The notes under the pieces are model-generated. The model searched no databases, had not been told where the DNA came from, and saw only the letters and a list, made by a program, of their open reading frames with translations. Made by a program: the position numbers and the translations under genes. A DNA stretch of 64,000 bases. Source: Paragonimus westermani. Its lineage: Eukaryota; Platyhelminthes; Trematoda; Plagiorchiida; Troglotrematidae. Each line of letters opens with the position of its first letter. The first letter of the stretch is position 1. The DNA is taken from the NCBI GenBank assembly GCA_008508345.1, contig QNGE01003091.1, positions 4,541 to 68,540 on the forward strand, written 5' to 3'. Below, piece by piece: positions 47,072-59,682 of the stretch.

Positions 47072-48160
47072 AACTTGTCACGCCTTCGAACGACCTTCAA
47101 ACTGAAATCCGCGGGGATTTACTGGTTCAGTGGGTCAATGGTTTGGAGATGGAAGCAAGAGGCTAAAGCTTCTGAGAACTCCGCCTCTCGATGCGTAACA
47201 TCTCGAAGTTTTGAACAAGGAGCGAAAATTGAGAGGAAGGTGCAGTAAATGAATTCGTGCCTTGAAAATTTTTCAGTCAACAGAAACGGCTCCGCCTTAT
47301 GTAAAAACACCGGCTGTTGCAACATGTTTCCACATGGTGCAGTATCCTCTGATAGTGGAACAGAGTTCAAAAACAAGTTTGATGAGTGTTCAGCATTCTT
47401 CTTTCTAGACCTGTTGTGCGAGTTTCTTTTGTGTGAGATTCCGTAGCATTTTCCTTCCCATAGATTTAATTTAGTCAAATTCCCATCAAATTTTTGACCA
47501 TCATTGTTATCTGTTTTACAAACTCATTAAGTTCCTCGTTGTTTCTTCTCGAATTAGGTCCTAGTGACTGGAAATATGGGTTCTCAGAGTCAAATCAATA
47601 TTGGTCTTACACTAAAATCTTCCATCAAAAAATTCAATAAAAGTGTTGAGTTCAAAGGGGTATGGCCTGTCAGTTACGAATAACTCAACGAATAGACAGT
47701 GAGTATATTGCCGACACGCGGAATCGATGTGAGAGTGGGTGAATAGCAAGATGAAACGTCAGTACGGTTAAAAGACAAACGAACACGCAGCGGAGTGGTA
47801 CGTTCGTGTGCGCGGGCCACGTGCCGGTAACCATAATCGTTCAAACAAACATCTAAGCGCATGCAAAAGTTCGGGGGGAAAAAGAGTACAAGTGTTGATC
47901 GTAGCCTTAACGCAGTTAGCAATAAACCAATAGGATCGCTTCGCAAGGATGAACTGTGTATGTTGGTGATAGCTGTAAACTTCTTGTGTCCTGATGGCAC
48001 CGATAGCTTGAACTCCTCAGCTCTCATCTGATGGTCTGCATGGCTACCCATTGAATTGAAGGTTTCTTTTCTCGTGTCTTCACAGCGCTCAGCGCCCTCA
48101 GAGGCACACTGGAGCAAGAAACCGTGAACTATCTGGCTATAACTGCTTCGTCTTGAACAT
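47072..48160. other. 5' flank of OGFOD1
   Basis: Should hold the 5' UTR and promoter of OGFOD1. I see no TATA box or other clear element. Frames at 47119-47478 (-) and 47674-48117 (-) have no recognised motif and do not join the OGFOD1 frame. Confidence 0.4.
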
Positions 48161-48162
48161 GG

Positions 48163-49690
48163 TCATGTTGACCGTTCCAAACATTGCAAGCGATCGACGA
48201 GGAAAAGCTGTCTGCATTCGAGTCTACCATGTTGGACCTGTTGCCTGTTGCAATTTCCCCCGTTGAGTATTAATCGCCACGGATGGTCAGGAGACTTCAA
48301 TATCGGCAACGTTGATACCAAGTCAACTCTAAGTCGACGATACTCTGAAGGGTACATGTTCACAGCTGTCAGACTTTTTCCATACTGTTCATTTTTCTGG
48401 TCCGGGACTGCCTTAGTGGCATGACATTGTGCAATCTCCAGGGGCAAATTGACCTGCTAGATACACTGTGGCCTAATCACGGCTCCAATCTTCTGATGCG
48501 GTCGAAATAACTAGGGTTGAACTGACCAAAAGAGGTTTCAACAACACCAGAAGGTTCGTAGCATTTCTTCATTCGCTTCAAAGTTCGGATCGCCCGACGG
48601 CACGCTGGGAACAACGGTTTCTAAGTCTTTCTCTGAAGCGTGTATCTGTCAATGTAATACACGGTTTTCGCATAGCTGCTCTTGTGCATAGCTTCACACC
48701 TACCAGTATTAAAATCCAGTTGGTTTAATCAAGACCAACCCAAAAGAATGTTCAGGTCGTTTTCTAGGTAAGAGGATCGATGGTAACTTTTACGGCACGC
48801 CGAAGCTTGACGTCTTCAGCAAACATTAATAGCTGGTACGCGATTATACAGGAAGAGAGTTCGTAAATAGAAACGGGTCATAAACTGAAACTTGTGGTGC
48901 TCCACGGTAGCCGGCTCCTCATGTTGGGATTGCACCGTTTAGTCGCGCTCTTTACACACGATTAGCAGGATGTGACTTGAACCACTGGAGGACTTTGCCT
49001 CGAACCCCACGATGGGGAAGATTGTCAATTAAAACACCATAGTTCACTTGCTCAAATATCCCTACAGGTAAAGTTATATGGCGTCGAGGCCATTGCCCTG
49101 ACCAACTGCTTTTACCCAGCGGTCGGTAGCTACCAACGGACTAACTAAGACAGCAGCAGCAAACAACAAATAGTCCTCGCTTGGATCGTGTTGTACACTG
49201 TGGAAATCGCGAGAGATTAAGTTTCCATGAAGCGAGTCATCTGTGAGCGCCTCTAAAATTCCTGAAACGCTCGATCTCAGGGCGATTGGTCTATAGACAT
49301 TGGGACGATTGCGCCCACCAACCTTGAAAATAGGTGTGGTGCTCACGAGTTTCCAGCTAATTGGTATAGTCGTCTGGGAGACAGGTTGCGTGAACAGTAA
49401 GGTGACTGGGTCAGCAAGCTGTTCAGTCGCTTTACGCAAGGCCTCAGGAAATGTATCGTCGGGGTGACCAAGGCACCCGAGTTCATACAACACGGCCGTG
49501 GAGGTGGTATCCGTAGTGGGAGTAACAACAATTTCAGTGTCAAGGCGAACATGAAAAACTGATGACGATTATACAAACGTGCTGTTGTAAAGCTCGGCGA
49601 GGACGTCAGTGGCTTCCGTGTTAAAGCTGGTGTCGTCTGGTGAGTTAAGAGTTATTAACCCCAGATTTACCATAATGATGGCATCTCAGT
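48163..49690 (-). mobile_element. CR1/Jockey-like LINE, RT to C-terminus, decayed
   Basis: Read leftward: EATDVLAELYNSTF, EALRKATEQLADPVTLLFTQ, WKLVSTTPIFKVGGR, YRPIALRSSVSGILEAL, WVKAVGQGNGLDAI, HRGVRGKVLQWFKSH, a degenerate GAPQVSVYDPFLF region, the catalytic motif as LLMFAEDVKL (Asp to Glu, about 48834-48810), then YAKTVYYIDRYTLQ, EMLRTF, SFGQFNPSYFDRIRR and the tail ATKAVPDQKNEQYGK, YPSEYRRLRVDLVS, GRLECRQLF. It ends at TGA 48165-48163. At least six stops or frameshifts. The endonuclease half is missing. Confidence 0.9.
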
Positions 49691-49699
49691 TCTGGAATT

Positions 49700-50269
49700 G
49701 CAGTAAGTGTAACTTTTCACCACCTTCCTAGGAATCACTGGCCATTGCAGCAATTACTGGAAGGCAATATTTTCTCACCTTCCCGAACAAATCAGCTAAG
49801 TTTATTGGAATGCTCGGCAAGAAAATAAAAAGTAAACCAAACCCAGGACGATGTCTTTGGAGCCGAAAGAGCCGTTACATATCTGGCACCGGTAACATGT
49901 GAATAAAGGTCAACTCGTCGTTGATGGGAAGATCTAGAACGAGACTCAACCGCGCAGGCTGCCATTTATTCCGGTGTGCCACAGTGAGCGTGCGGTTCGA
50001 GTGGAACACGCAGGTGTTCATTTGAGACCGGGGTGTGTCCTCGTTCTACGACGCAGGAAGGCGTGGCGCATAGAGAATTTCGGCTCACTCTCAGCAGCCC
50101 CGAATGGAAGTCGCCATGTAGTTCTGCTGAATGGCCACTCCACACGATGGATGTACGCCATCCCACACGACAGATCAAACCAGTGAAACAGTTACACTTC
50201 TTCACGAACAATGTTCTGGCTCGATTCAGGGTACTGCATGGGGTAACCACAGGCCAGGGCTCAGGTTTT
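49700..50269. other. Gap between LINE and Gypsy B, nothing certain
   Basis: Could contain remnants of the LINE's upstream linker (a FGKVRKYCLPV-like stretch on the minus strand). Overlapping frames at 49966-50412 partly lie in the LTR and are not believed. Confidence 0.35.
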
Positions 50270-50273
50270 GAAG

Positions 50274-50571
50274 TGTTGAAATTGATCCAACCGAACAATA
50301 CGCAGTCAGTATTCACCATCGAAAACCGATTGACAATGAAAAACAAAGACTCAGCGCGTTGCACCCCATGTATTAGTATTGACCCTGAAAAATAGAGTGT
50401 ACAGAGAAACACGCCAAGCTAGCGAGACAGGGAGCGAGTCGTGATCTAGTTCCGGGACGGGTGTTGCAAAATGGATAGCTTGACTGAACCAAGAGTAGGT
50501 AAAACACCGAAATCATCAAAAAGGTTAAGATGAATGCGACCAATGAAATATTATATATTACAGTTGCTACA
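50274..50571 (-). repeat. Gypsy B 3' LTR
   Basis: 298 bp; on the element strand it begins TGTAGCAACTG and ends TTTCAACA. From 50297 to 50570 it matches the other LTR with about five substitutions and one 23-bp insertion (50427-50449) lying between two CTAG copies; the last 23 bp at the element's outer edge are far more divergent. Confidence 0.88.
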
Positions 50572-50573
50572 TA

Positions 50574-50585
50574 CCTTCTCCCCCC
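50574..50585 (-). other. Gypsy B polypurine tract
   Basis: On the element strand GGGGGGAGAAGG stands two bases before the TGT start of the 3' LTR, the expected plus-strand primer site. Confidence 0.8.
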
Positions 50586-51429
50586 AGAAGACTAGTATGC
50601 ATTACACAGGCCCCCGTTTTTGAAGGGAGGGAAGAAAAATTATATATATCTTCTTGGCTGATCACATTTAGCGGGTGATACACACAAGGAGTGGTTTCAC
50701 GTGATAGAGAATACCGAATTTTGGTGGAAGGTTGGTCGATAATAGTTGCCGCGCTGGCATGAGTCTTTTATTTGTGTTATTTAGTCTACGGCGCGTTTCT
50801 TGTCTATCGTGGCGGGCTGTTCAACTCTAAAACCTTTCGAGGGAAAAGGGTGGTAGGTATGCCCACTGCCGTACAACGGGTAACTGGAATCCGTTTTCAT
50901 GCACCATGTTTGGATCGTCAGGAAGGACTAGAACACGGTGAAGTACCCGCAGGGCAGGGAGAAAGAAATAACTGACCATGTCAACCCATTCGGCCGACTA
51001 AATGGCTTCACGATAGACGTTTCATACACCCTGCCACGTTGGGTGCCCTGCCTTTGTTTTTTCCCTCTTATTTTTGTGGTCCTGTCTAAAGCTGATAGAC
51101 TGCTAAAAGAGGAGGGTTAACAGGCGAACAAACCCGGTAAAGAACAACATCGTTTTTGTTGTGGACCTGAAAACGCATCAGATGAGTGAAAATGTATAGG
51201 AGTCGAAGCGTACACCTTGTCAGTTTTTTGTGTGTGCAAAAATAACCAAAACTCACAAGTGAATGAGTAAGTAGACAGTTGACATTCAATCGAGAATTTT
51301 TTATTTGGTGGAAAAATATGACCAATTCCCAACAGGTGGACAAATAGAAGTACGAATGTTCGTATGTTATGTTGAAAACGTCATTATCAAAAATAAGAAA
51401 TGTTACCATATTCCGTAAAACATACAGGC

Positions 51430-52560
51430 TCGCGTAGCTTCCTACCAAGACGATAGGGCCTAGCGGTGGATGGAGCATGGGTTGGGGTTGCCGAGGTATC
51501 GACAACCGCAGGAGATTCTGGAGGAATGCTTCCCTCTACCACCGGGGGTCTCAGGCGAAGAACGTCAATTGTCGACGAGGGTTGCTTGACGATTCTTCCA
51601 TGAATGCAGTTTTCAGCCTATCGACAGAAACTACCTCGCGTTTGCCGTTTCGGTTAACGGTGAATATTTTCGTCTCTCCAGCAGGAGCCGGTGTGTGAGG
51701 CTGCAGTTGTATCCGCGAGTTATCCGTACGTAGAAAGACATGAGTACAATAGGATAGATTAGCGTGCATGTGTATGGCCGCCGATCGCCTCCCAGGCTGC
51801 GCTGGGCGCAGCTTCCGCATGTGGTGCACCAAGCGAGCTGTGTAGCTGCCGTAATCGTATGGTGCTGAAGGGGCAGGTGAGACGAGTTCACCTGGTAACC
51901 TAGGTGTGCACTCAAAAACTAGTTTGGCTGCAGTAGCGTTTAAGTTCCCTTTCACCTTGTTTCGTAGTCCTACAAGAATTAACCGGAATGCCTCTTTCCG
52001 GACACGATTAGCGTGCACACTAAGAGTAATTTTTGCTGGCGATAGAAACGCTCTACCATTCCATTTGTTGCTGGATGGTAAGCTGTAGTACGAATGTCTT
52101 TGCTTCCCCTAAAGTATTTAAGAGGGTCACAAACTACAAAGTGTGATCCATGGTCGGTGGTCACCACTGTTGGACAACCAAGAAGGCGCTAGCAACTGTT
52201 TCTGCCGGGCAGCTGGGTAGCAATATGGCTGCAGGCCATATTGTGAAGCGGTCAACACATGGCAACAGGTAAATGGATCCAACCGATGGTGGTAAGAGGT
52301 CTACCAAAACGACGCGCACGCGGTGAAAACGTGCGTCTGGTAAAGGAAAGTACCATGGGAGCTCTCTGTGTGACGGTGGAATTTAGAACGTTGGCACTGG
52401 AGGCAAGAACGACCCCAACTGCGGACGTCGTAGTTTACCTTAAGCTGCACGAATCGTTCAGTGACGAGCTTGACTGAACCGGATGTGCCAGGATGGGACA
52501 AATTGTGCAGTGTCTCAAACACTGCGCGGCGAAAGGATGCAGGCACTACAGGACGAGGTA
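51430..52560 (-). pseudogene. Gypsy B integrase
   Basis: The zinc finger is readable as RRAVFETLHNLSHPGTSGS then CLQCQRSK (HHCC, about 52530-52370). The core follows across frame shifts (LLPCVDRFTIWPAA), then TTDHGSHFV with the second catalytic Asp and TTAYHPATNGMVERFYRQ with the catalytic Glu (about 52160-52045). The C-terminal region runs 52018-51551 (LPGELVSPAPSAPYDYGSY, LVHHMRKLRP) and into a Pro-rich tail near 51430. Two to three frameshifts. Confidence 0.9.
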
Positions 52561-52846
52561 TGCCTCATGAAGTGTCGCAGATAATTACCCCTTCTGTAAT
52601 AGTATATGCACTGGCTAGATCGTAAGAGAGCTATTCTGGCGAAGGTGCTCGATTTCTGGATCAGTGATGTGCGCGGCAGCCATGGTTGCCAAACCAATGC
52701 CATTATCAGTAAGCGCGCTGAAGTTGTGAACGCGTGAAGGAGCGTCCGCGACAGCGTTTCCGGTACCTGAGACATGTCGTATATCAGTCGTGAACTGAGA
52801 GACATAGTCCAGGTGCTTAACTTCCCCTGGGGGAATACCTGTCGGA

Positions 52847-53540
52847 TCAAGTGTTTAGGGAATAAGTTAGCGGTTTATGTTCAATATAACCTGTAAAGTT
52901 CCTGCCATCCACTGAATGGCGAAAGTGGCGGATGCCTAAATTGATGGCTAGCAACTCTCTACCGCGGGAGTCCGTGGGTTGTAGAAGTTTGGAGAAGAAA
53001 GCCAAAGGTTGCCATTTCTTTTCGACGAGCTGCTTTGAAGTAGCATCAACAGCTGTGTCCAAAGCGTTGGTAACGGTGGACAGTGGTGCAAGGAGAGCTA
53101 AGTCGACTACCGCATCCATGAGTTTAACGAACGCAGTGCGTGCAACCTAGGTGAATTAACATTGGCGTTCATCTTCACGGAGAAGATTGGTCATTGGCTA
53201 CATTGTATGCGCACAGTAAGGTATGGAAAGTCTACAGTAGTTTAACAGACCACAAAACCAGCGAACTTTCTCTGAGGAATTTGGCTCGGGGTACGCACGG
53301 ATGGCTCTGACCTTATCCGGGAAGGACGCTATTCACTCTTCTGAGAACTTAGGACCAAGAAATTCTACTGTAGACTTGACTAGTTCGCATTTGATGGCAA
53401 TAGCTATTGAATCGTTCGCTAACGATTCAAGATCACACCGAGTTACACGTAATCTTCTGATCCAGTAAATGTCACTCAATATTCAACGACAGAGATAATC
53501 CGTCATCGGAACGGTTAACGAGAAGGCGCTCGTAATAACT
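52847..53540 (-). pseudogene. Gypsy B RT thumb and RNase H
   Basis: One frame with four stops carries SLANDSIAIAIKCELVKSTV, FLGPKFSEE, VRAIRAYPEP, VRWFCGLLNYCRLSIPYCA (thumb). The open RNase H follows, with WQPLAFFSKLLQ and ELLAINLGIRHFRHSVDGRN (53119-52847). The RT palm with its YXDD is lost or unreadable upstream of 53540. Confidence 0.88.
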
Positions 53541-53819
53541 GGATTTAATACGGTACTAAGTGAATCAATGTACAAGAAATTGAGTCTCTTACCTCGAATG
53601 TGAGAATCCTCAGAAATCGAAGGAAGAAAGTGCCCGCACAACAAATCGACAACCAGGTAGCGATCAGCAATGGTGGACGATAAAACGGGTTGAGCTCATT
53701 CAAACAAGCGGTCATTGGTTGGGTCAGGGCAAAATGACTGTTCATGCATCGAGAAATGACGGGGATCATGAGTTACTCAATGACTTACTCGATAAATAGC
53801 TGCTAAAGACGAGTCTTTG

Positions 53820-53990
53820 TGGGTGCAGTGACCCGCCTCATTACCATCTTTAAGAGTTTCATAGCTGTTCTCTGTATGCTATCTCAACAACACGCCTAGG
53901 AGTTGTGCCTTGAACTTTTCTGGTAAACGAGCTATAAACTGGCTGAATTTAGCCTGTTCAAAAGAAATCAATTAGTTGTAGAACGAACTG
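53820..53990 (-). pseudogene. Gypsy B gag fragment
   Basis: The minus strand encodes KFSQFIARLPEKFKAQLLGV, a stop, HTENSYETLKDG, the spacing of the capsid 'F…LP…A…L…PY-x-x-LK' block in CsRn1-type gag. It sits between the 5' LTR and pol in the right orientation. Confidence 0.65.
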
Positions 53991-54673
53991 TGGGTGGGTA
54001 CGAAATTCCACGAATATGATGGGCAACGCGTAGCGATAAACCAATGATCTCAACTATTCAATAAATGACTGGATCGTAATATCAAGGTACTCAACAGTTT
54101 CGATCGAAAGCTCGGTCTGGGGAAATGAGCAGCCAACAGGTTCGAAACAATGGCGACGAGCAGAGCTCCAAAAAGAGCAGTGCCCGCATCACTCATTTGA
54201 AGTACAATGACCGACAACTGGCTATTCGCACAACTGTCAGTTGGCGTAATAAAACAAAATCGTCTAGGTCAATATCCAGTTAACGTTCAGAAAGAGGGGA
54301 GGTTGAATGCAGAGGAGTAAATATTTAGGGGATGGAGTTGGGTTGGATTTTCACATTATCTTACTTCAAAATTCGATACAAGCTGTGTACCATAGGATGG
54401 GATTTGTCTTTTAGAACGGCGAGACTACTAGTGATATAGCTGTCGTTGGGTACTCAAGCGGCTTAGAATCGCTAGCAGACGTGAGTATAACATATAAAAG
54501 ATGCATACTAATGGATAATCAAACCGGTGTTATAAAATTACTATGACCAATACGTGTATGCGGACAGAAAAATAAACTTTTGAAAGCGCAGAGCAGAATA
54601 GTAATACGGAACGAAAGCAGCGGGAACGGCAAAGTGTAACCACGCGTCCAAAATCTATTCCGGGCTCACCGAT

Positions 54674-54948
54674 CGTTGGAACTAACCCAACCGAAGAATA
54701 CGCAGTCAGTATTCACCGTCGAAAACCGATTGACAATGAAAAACAAAGACTCAGCGCGTTGCACCCCATGTATTAGTATTGACCCTGGAAAATAGAGTGT
54801 ACAGAGAAACACGCCAAGCTAGCTAGTTCCGGGACGGGTGTTGCAAAATGGATAGCTTGACTGAACCAAGAGTAGGTAAAACACCGAAATCATCAAAAAG
54901 GTTAAGATGAATGCGACTAATAAAATATTATATATTACAGTTTCTACG
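54674..54948 (-). repeat. Gypsy B 5' LTR
   Basis: 275 bp, direct repeat of 50274-50571 but lacking 23 bp. On the element strand, GGTGAGCCCGG follows within a few bases of its end and may be a decayed tRNA-Trp-type primer binding site. Confidence 0.85.
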
Positions 54949-54952
54949 GAGG

Positions 54953-57900
54953 AGTAACATTTTCAGTCATTTGAAAATAGGGAAATTCAGCGCGTGAGGA
55001 TGTCGCCGCACCATTCACACGTGAACTAGTTGACCAGGTAGTTCAATCGTATAACAGAAGTACAGCTTAAAATTATTGGCGATAACTGGATGGAAGATCT
55101 ATCAGATGTTGTCTTTCGATGCCGCGCGACGAGACACAATAATTCAAAGTTCACTACTGAAGTTTACGTACGGTAGAAAGCCCAGGATACTTTTGGAGGT
55201 CCCTCCCCTGGGGCAGAATGAGTACGTCATCACTTCCATAACGACAACACCCCTAACACTGTGCGCTTAAAAGTGGCACCTAAATAAACAAAGAATTGGC
55301 TTGAGGTCAACGACCAATTGATGGCATTTAAAGTTATTATGACCGACCAGAAACGTCCGGCCCGGGCGTAGTCTAGTTTGAAAGTCTATGGAACGGACCG
55401 TTCAACATCAAGAACAAAGTGGATACGAATTTTTAAATCAATCGATCTCTTTGTGCGATGGATTATCGGTGCACACTTGATATTCTGGCACAATAGAGGC
55501 AAGCTATCTAAAGGAAGGACAATTGTGTTGAATCTCCAGGGCAAATACATGGTTAGTCCAACACTTGGCGATATACCTCGACATGGTAAGGAGGTATGGT
55601 CGCAGCCTGAAACAGATGGATTGAGGACAACACAAACTACTGGACTGGTCAATCAGTCAGCGGAATCAATGCGATGGACGCGAAACGGCAAGCAAAAGTC
55701 CTCGACGCACTGAACCATGAAGAAGCGCGCACGAAGCTTAAATGGGAGCCTCGCAGCGTTTTGTCTGGAATTTCGGTTCACAACCGCGAGTGTGCACGTT
55801 GTCTGAGAGTGTGCGATTCTAACAATAAAGATCTTACTTCGTTGAACCGCCTTCAGCTGGGATGATGAGGATCAACCAGCTAGAACAGCTATATACTTTG
55901 AAAGGTTTTGCAGACTTGAACATTATTAAGATTCACTATCTGAATCTTTTGAATTGATCGGATCTTTAAGAACCGTATATGTTCTGCATATCACTTGCCG
56001 ATAAACCGTTTATATACCACCTGAACAGGGGATATGTTGTCTACATGCATAATATGTGGACGCATGCAAATTTGCACTACTTTTTGTGGATTTTCTTGTG
56101 ACCAGGTATTGGGGGTTGATATAACTCTAACGGTACACCACGGATTTTATCAGTAAAACAAAGACCTTCAGATCATGCCCAAGTAGGCTTACGGCAGAAC
56201 AAAAGAGATAGTACATTTACGACGTTAAGTGACATCAAAGCGGTTTACTGAGTTCATCCGCTAATATGATTTAACATCAACGGCCATTCAACTTAATTAC
56301 TCGTACACATGATTTGGTGCGTTCTTCTTGATTACTCCTTGTAAAAGTGAAAAAACATCATTTAAACGACAGAACCAAGCATTTCCAGTATCCGAGATAA
56401 ACCACAAAAATAGAATGACATTAGCAGTTGCGAACCTGTGGCTACTTAAATAGTTCGAAGGCGGCTAGGTGTGCGGATAAAACTGAGCTGTTTTGCATGG
56501 CAGGTGGAAGTTAAAGAACCCAGGGAACCTGCTCAGTCGAACTGTTCGCTGATGGCATTTTGAAGCAAGACAGTTAGGATGGAATGATGAGTCTGCATTT
56601 CGCGAGTGGTGCAACATTCAAGCATAAATTGTAGCATATTGCTTCTGTTTTTACCAAGATAATGAGTGACTACGTTTGAATTCAAAATAAAGGCGTGCGT
56701 ATATCCACACTGCTGGGTTGACAATCAAGCCCCTGTTTCGACCCTGTGATGTGGGTCGTAAAAGTAAGCACCACAAACCATCATCGCGTGTACTTACAAA
56801 ACAGTGCATCAGACAAATCTTGCTGTGGTTTATCTGTCACCAACTGGTATTTTGTTTTATAATGTTTAGTATGTATCGATAACGGCCCTCCAGTTTAATG
56901 CATGTTACGGTTACCAACCCTATCGCTGTCCTAATGTGACAGAGAGGTTTGAAGTACCTAGTGCCCTATTTATGACCTCTGAACTGTCACGAACAACTGC
57001 CACTGAATTTCTTGCAACAAAATGTTTAACTCCAACGTAGTCGAAACATATCCGGCGAGATCGAGCTTACGGTCCCCCTAAAAAAACACCCATATAGAGC
57101 TGATAAACTTCTCTAGTACAAGCTTACTTTGTTGATCTTGATAAGGTCTATTGGAGTATTTCAGAGATCGTTGTGCTCTACCCAATTAGTGTTGAAATGT
57201 GACCCCACGTATTATTCTCTTCCTTATACAAACTACATTTATCATCTTTATTCTTACATAAGCTGCTGATACCGTTTCCCTTACCGCCATTCGGCCTGAG
57301 TCGTAAATTTCTAAATGCCCAAATTAGACATGTACCTCCTGTACTCCTCCTTGAATAATTTATAATTCCTATCACCTCCCAATAGGCGAACAGCCGTTTT
57401 GCTCCGATCCAATCAACGACCGCCTACCTGAGTGATCTCAATTCCGTTTTGTCGCGTCTTACTGCCGAGCGGTACCTAGCTGTTCACTTCATTGTGCGAT
57501 TACATTCTGTGTTCAGTTTCTGAGGATTTCTTCCTCAACGTAGTATGGGGTTGACTTTTACATTGATTTAGCCGGTGCAGCATTGGATCTATTTATTACG
57601 AGTGCCTTACTTCTAGCCTTTTCGAATGTGAATTACCTCTCTTGCAGTTGGATATCCAGAAGGACATTTATTGGTAGTCGGAATACATGTAACGTGGGTT
57701 TTCTGTGAACAGCTCAATATGAGTCATGCGTCAAGTGATGGTGCTAATTCCTGCACCTATTTTTCAAACAGGTCTTTCATTAAACAATCTGGCTTTCTGA
57801 GTTATGAATGGTGACACAAAGAACAAGTGCACACCCGTTGCACACCACACTACCTAATGGGCATATCAGGATTGATGAACACGGGGTTTGCTTCACCAGT

Positions 57901-58795
57901 GTGTGCAAGGCCTCACAAACAACAATTCACAAAATAAGACTTTGTGATAGCCAACTTTAGAGCCCCTGGCTCTTCTTTTGACTCCCTCCGGTTGAACACG
58001 AATGGTCGTTCTTGGCTCCGTCTAGACTGCTGTCTGCGTTTGGTCCGAATGTGCCCCAAACCACTCTCGCACAATGCGGAAGAGGCTCACTGAGCTCAAG
58101 AAACGTCGGCTGGTGCCCCTGCGAGATGATCTAATCCAGCTCTTTGGACCATTCAAATTGTAGGTTGAACAGTAGCCCGTCTACGCTATTCTCAGCATGA
58201 ATGCCATGAAACTCTGGGAATTGCCTCCTTCTGACTTTCCCAGAAGCCTTCCAGCATTGCTGCGTTGGTGATGGGTTTGGCCGGATTCTTCAACAGATTC
58301 TAAGTTTCAGCATCGACGATTTTAGCTTTACAACAAAACCATCTGTTACCGACTTGTGAACAAAAAGCGGTCACCGAATTCGAAACGAGATTTGATCGGA
58401 GACTCTACAGTATTATGGGGTGAGCGATAAAACTTGCAAAACAAGCAGCCATATACTTCGAATGTGACAGTCAGCATCGACAGTAAAGTTATGCCGAAAA
58501 CACACGAGTCGTCTCCTTCAGCATGAGTGAATTTTACACAATGAAGATGCCAACTCATCTCACAAGTCCATTCAGTGGATTGGACTGAAGACTTTCGCTT
58601 CCAACGAATTATGCCAAACAAAGGCAAGTATATCTCACGTTGACATTCAAACCGGAAAAGCAGTATGTGCAAGTAAGAAGGCTCGAGTTGTTTTAGGCAA
58701 ACGATCAATGAGCGCCTCGATTGGCCTCAGTTGCTGTGCCAAACGTTTCAAATAAACGTATTCGTCAACTATAGATGAGAAGCACCAGACCGGTT
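54953..58795. other. Flank with unassigned frames
   Basis: Two plus-strand frames, 55378-55713 (111 codons) and 55674-55865 (63 codons, MDAKRQAKVLDALNHEEART then a Cys pair CARCLRVC), lie close together and could be one interrupted coding stretch. I recognise neither. The rest shows nothing. Confidence 0.35.
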
Positions 58796-58798
58796 GGC

Positions 58799-59252
58799 CA
58801 AAATGTTGAAACCGGATCTACGGCCTATGGGTACGCAAGTTGATTATAATGAATAATGGAACAAGTTGGCGATATGAAGAATAACGGCAAGACGGGTAAC
58901 GGCCATCCACGACTAACTCGGAACATCCCACGCAACCCAACCGCCCATAGATATCGCCTGATGGTAATGAGGAAAATGGTGTTCAAACAAAGCTTCATTA
59001 TGTTGCTCAGTCAACAAACGGTCACAAACTCGTTCGTATGTACAGGGTTTTTCACCATTAAGACAGCGGGGCCAGAAAATGGAGCGGATAAAAGTCAAGA
59101 AGGGGCAACACTGTTCCAATCCGAAAACGAACGTGTTGGTGAGATGTAAAAGTGGCTGAGAATACTCATGAAAGTCGGAGGAGCCCATGTCCATGACCAG
59201 TTTGAAGGTTACTTAAGACATTAATGTGTTGTGTCTTCTGCAAGACAAATGA
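58799..59252. repeat. Unclassified repeat, copy 2
   Basis: Partner of 43768-44215, same orientation. A minus-strand frame (59194-58913) parallels that of copy 1, and a plus-strand frame (58856-59149) is also open. No terminal repeats or known motif. Confidence 0.6.
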
Positions 59253-59254
59253 TA

Positions 59255-59640
59255 TTATTTTTCGCGGAGTTTGAGACTTTCTTGACGGCGAGTGTAATGT
59301 GTCACCTAACGCAAGCGTCCGGTTTTCCTGTTTTTGTGCATATGCAGTCCAGGAAACTCCTCAAATTTGTAGGCACCTTACGAGCCGTTTTTCTCCAGTT
59401 ATGTGGGTTCAGATGGGACATATGTGAAAAAAATGAGGGCAAAAGAGACATTCCGAACGTATTTCATTGGTTCCGTGATTTTTGTCCACAGGATTCTAAA
59501 GCCCTAAACTGATGTGGTTTGGTGACATAATGTGTGGACACATTAATCTGTAAGTAAACATCATTTGATGGTTCAATTGTCGTACGGACCTTAAGATTGT
59601 AAGCCGGCTCGTTCTTCAAACTCAGTATGGCGGCAGGAAT
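59255..59640. other. Nothing recognised
   Basis: Possibly the BEL/Pao 3' noncoding region, but no LTR is identifiable. Confidence 0.35.
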
Positions 59641-59682
59641 AGCAACAGTTGAACGGTTCAGTCGAGAGACGCGTACCTTTTT

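Larger units (their letters stand above)
50274..54948 (-). mobile_element. Ty3/Gypsy element B, both LTRs, decayed
   Basis: A 4.68-kb LTR retrotransposon. Right to left: 5' LTR (54948-54674), a possible primer binding site, gag (about 53.95-53.82 kb), RT thumb (about 53.5-53.15 kb), RNase H (53.12-52.85 kb), integrase zinc finger and core (52.55-52.0 kb), integrase C-terminus (52.0-51.4 kb), noncoding sequence, polypurine tract, 3' LTR (50571-50274). The 4-bp flanks gaag (50270-50273) and gagg (54949-54952) could be a target duplication with one change. Many stops and frameshifts. Domain order, LTRs and sequence style fit the CsRn1 lineage. Confidence 0.9.

Noticed and set aside
49966..50412. 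Overlapping long frames on both strands (148 and 120 codons)
   Set aside because: Half of each lies within the Gypsy B 3' LTR, which is noncoding; the minus-strand resemblance to protein is not supported by any motif.
53545..53769. Minus-strand frame of 74 codons inside Gypsy B
   Set aside because: It does not match gag, protease or RT and lies between better-supported gag and RT fragments; probably a chance frame.
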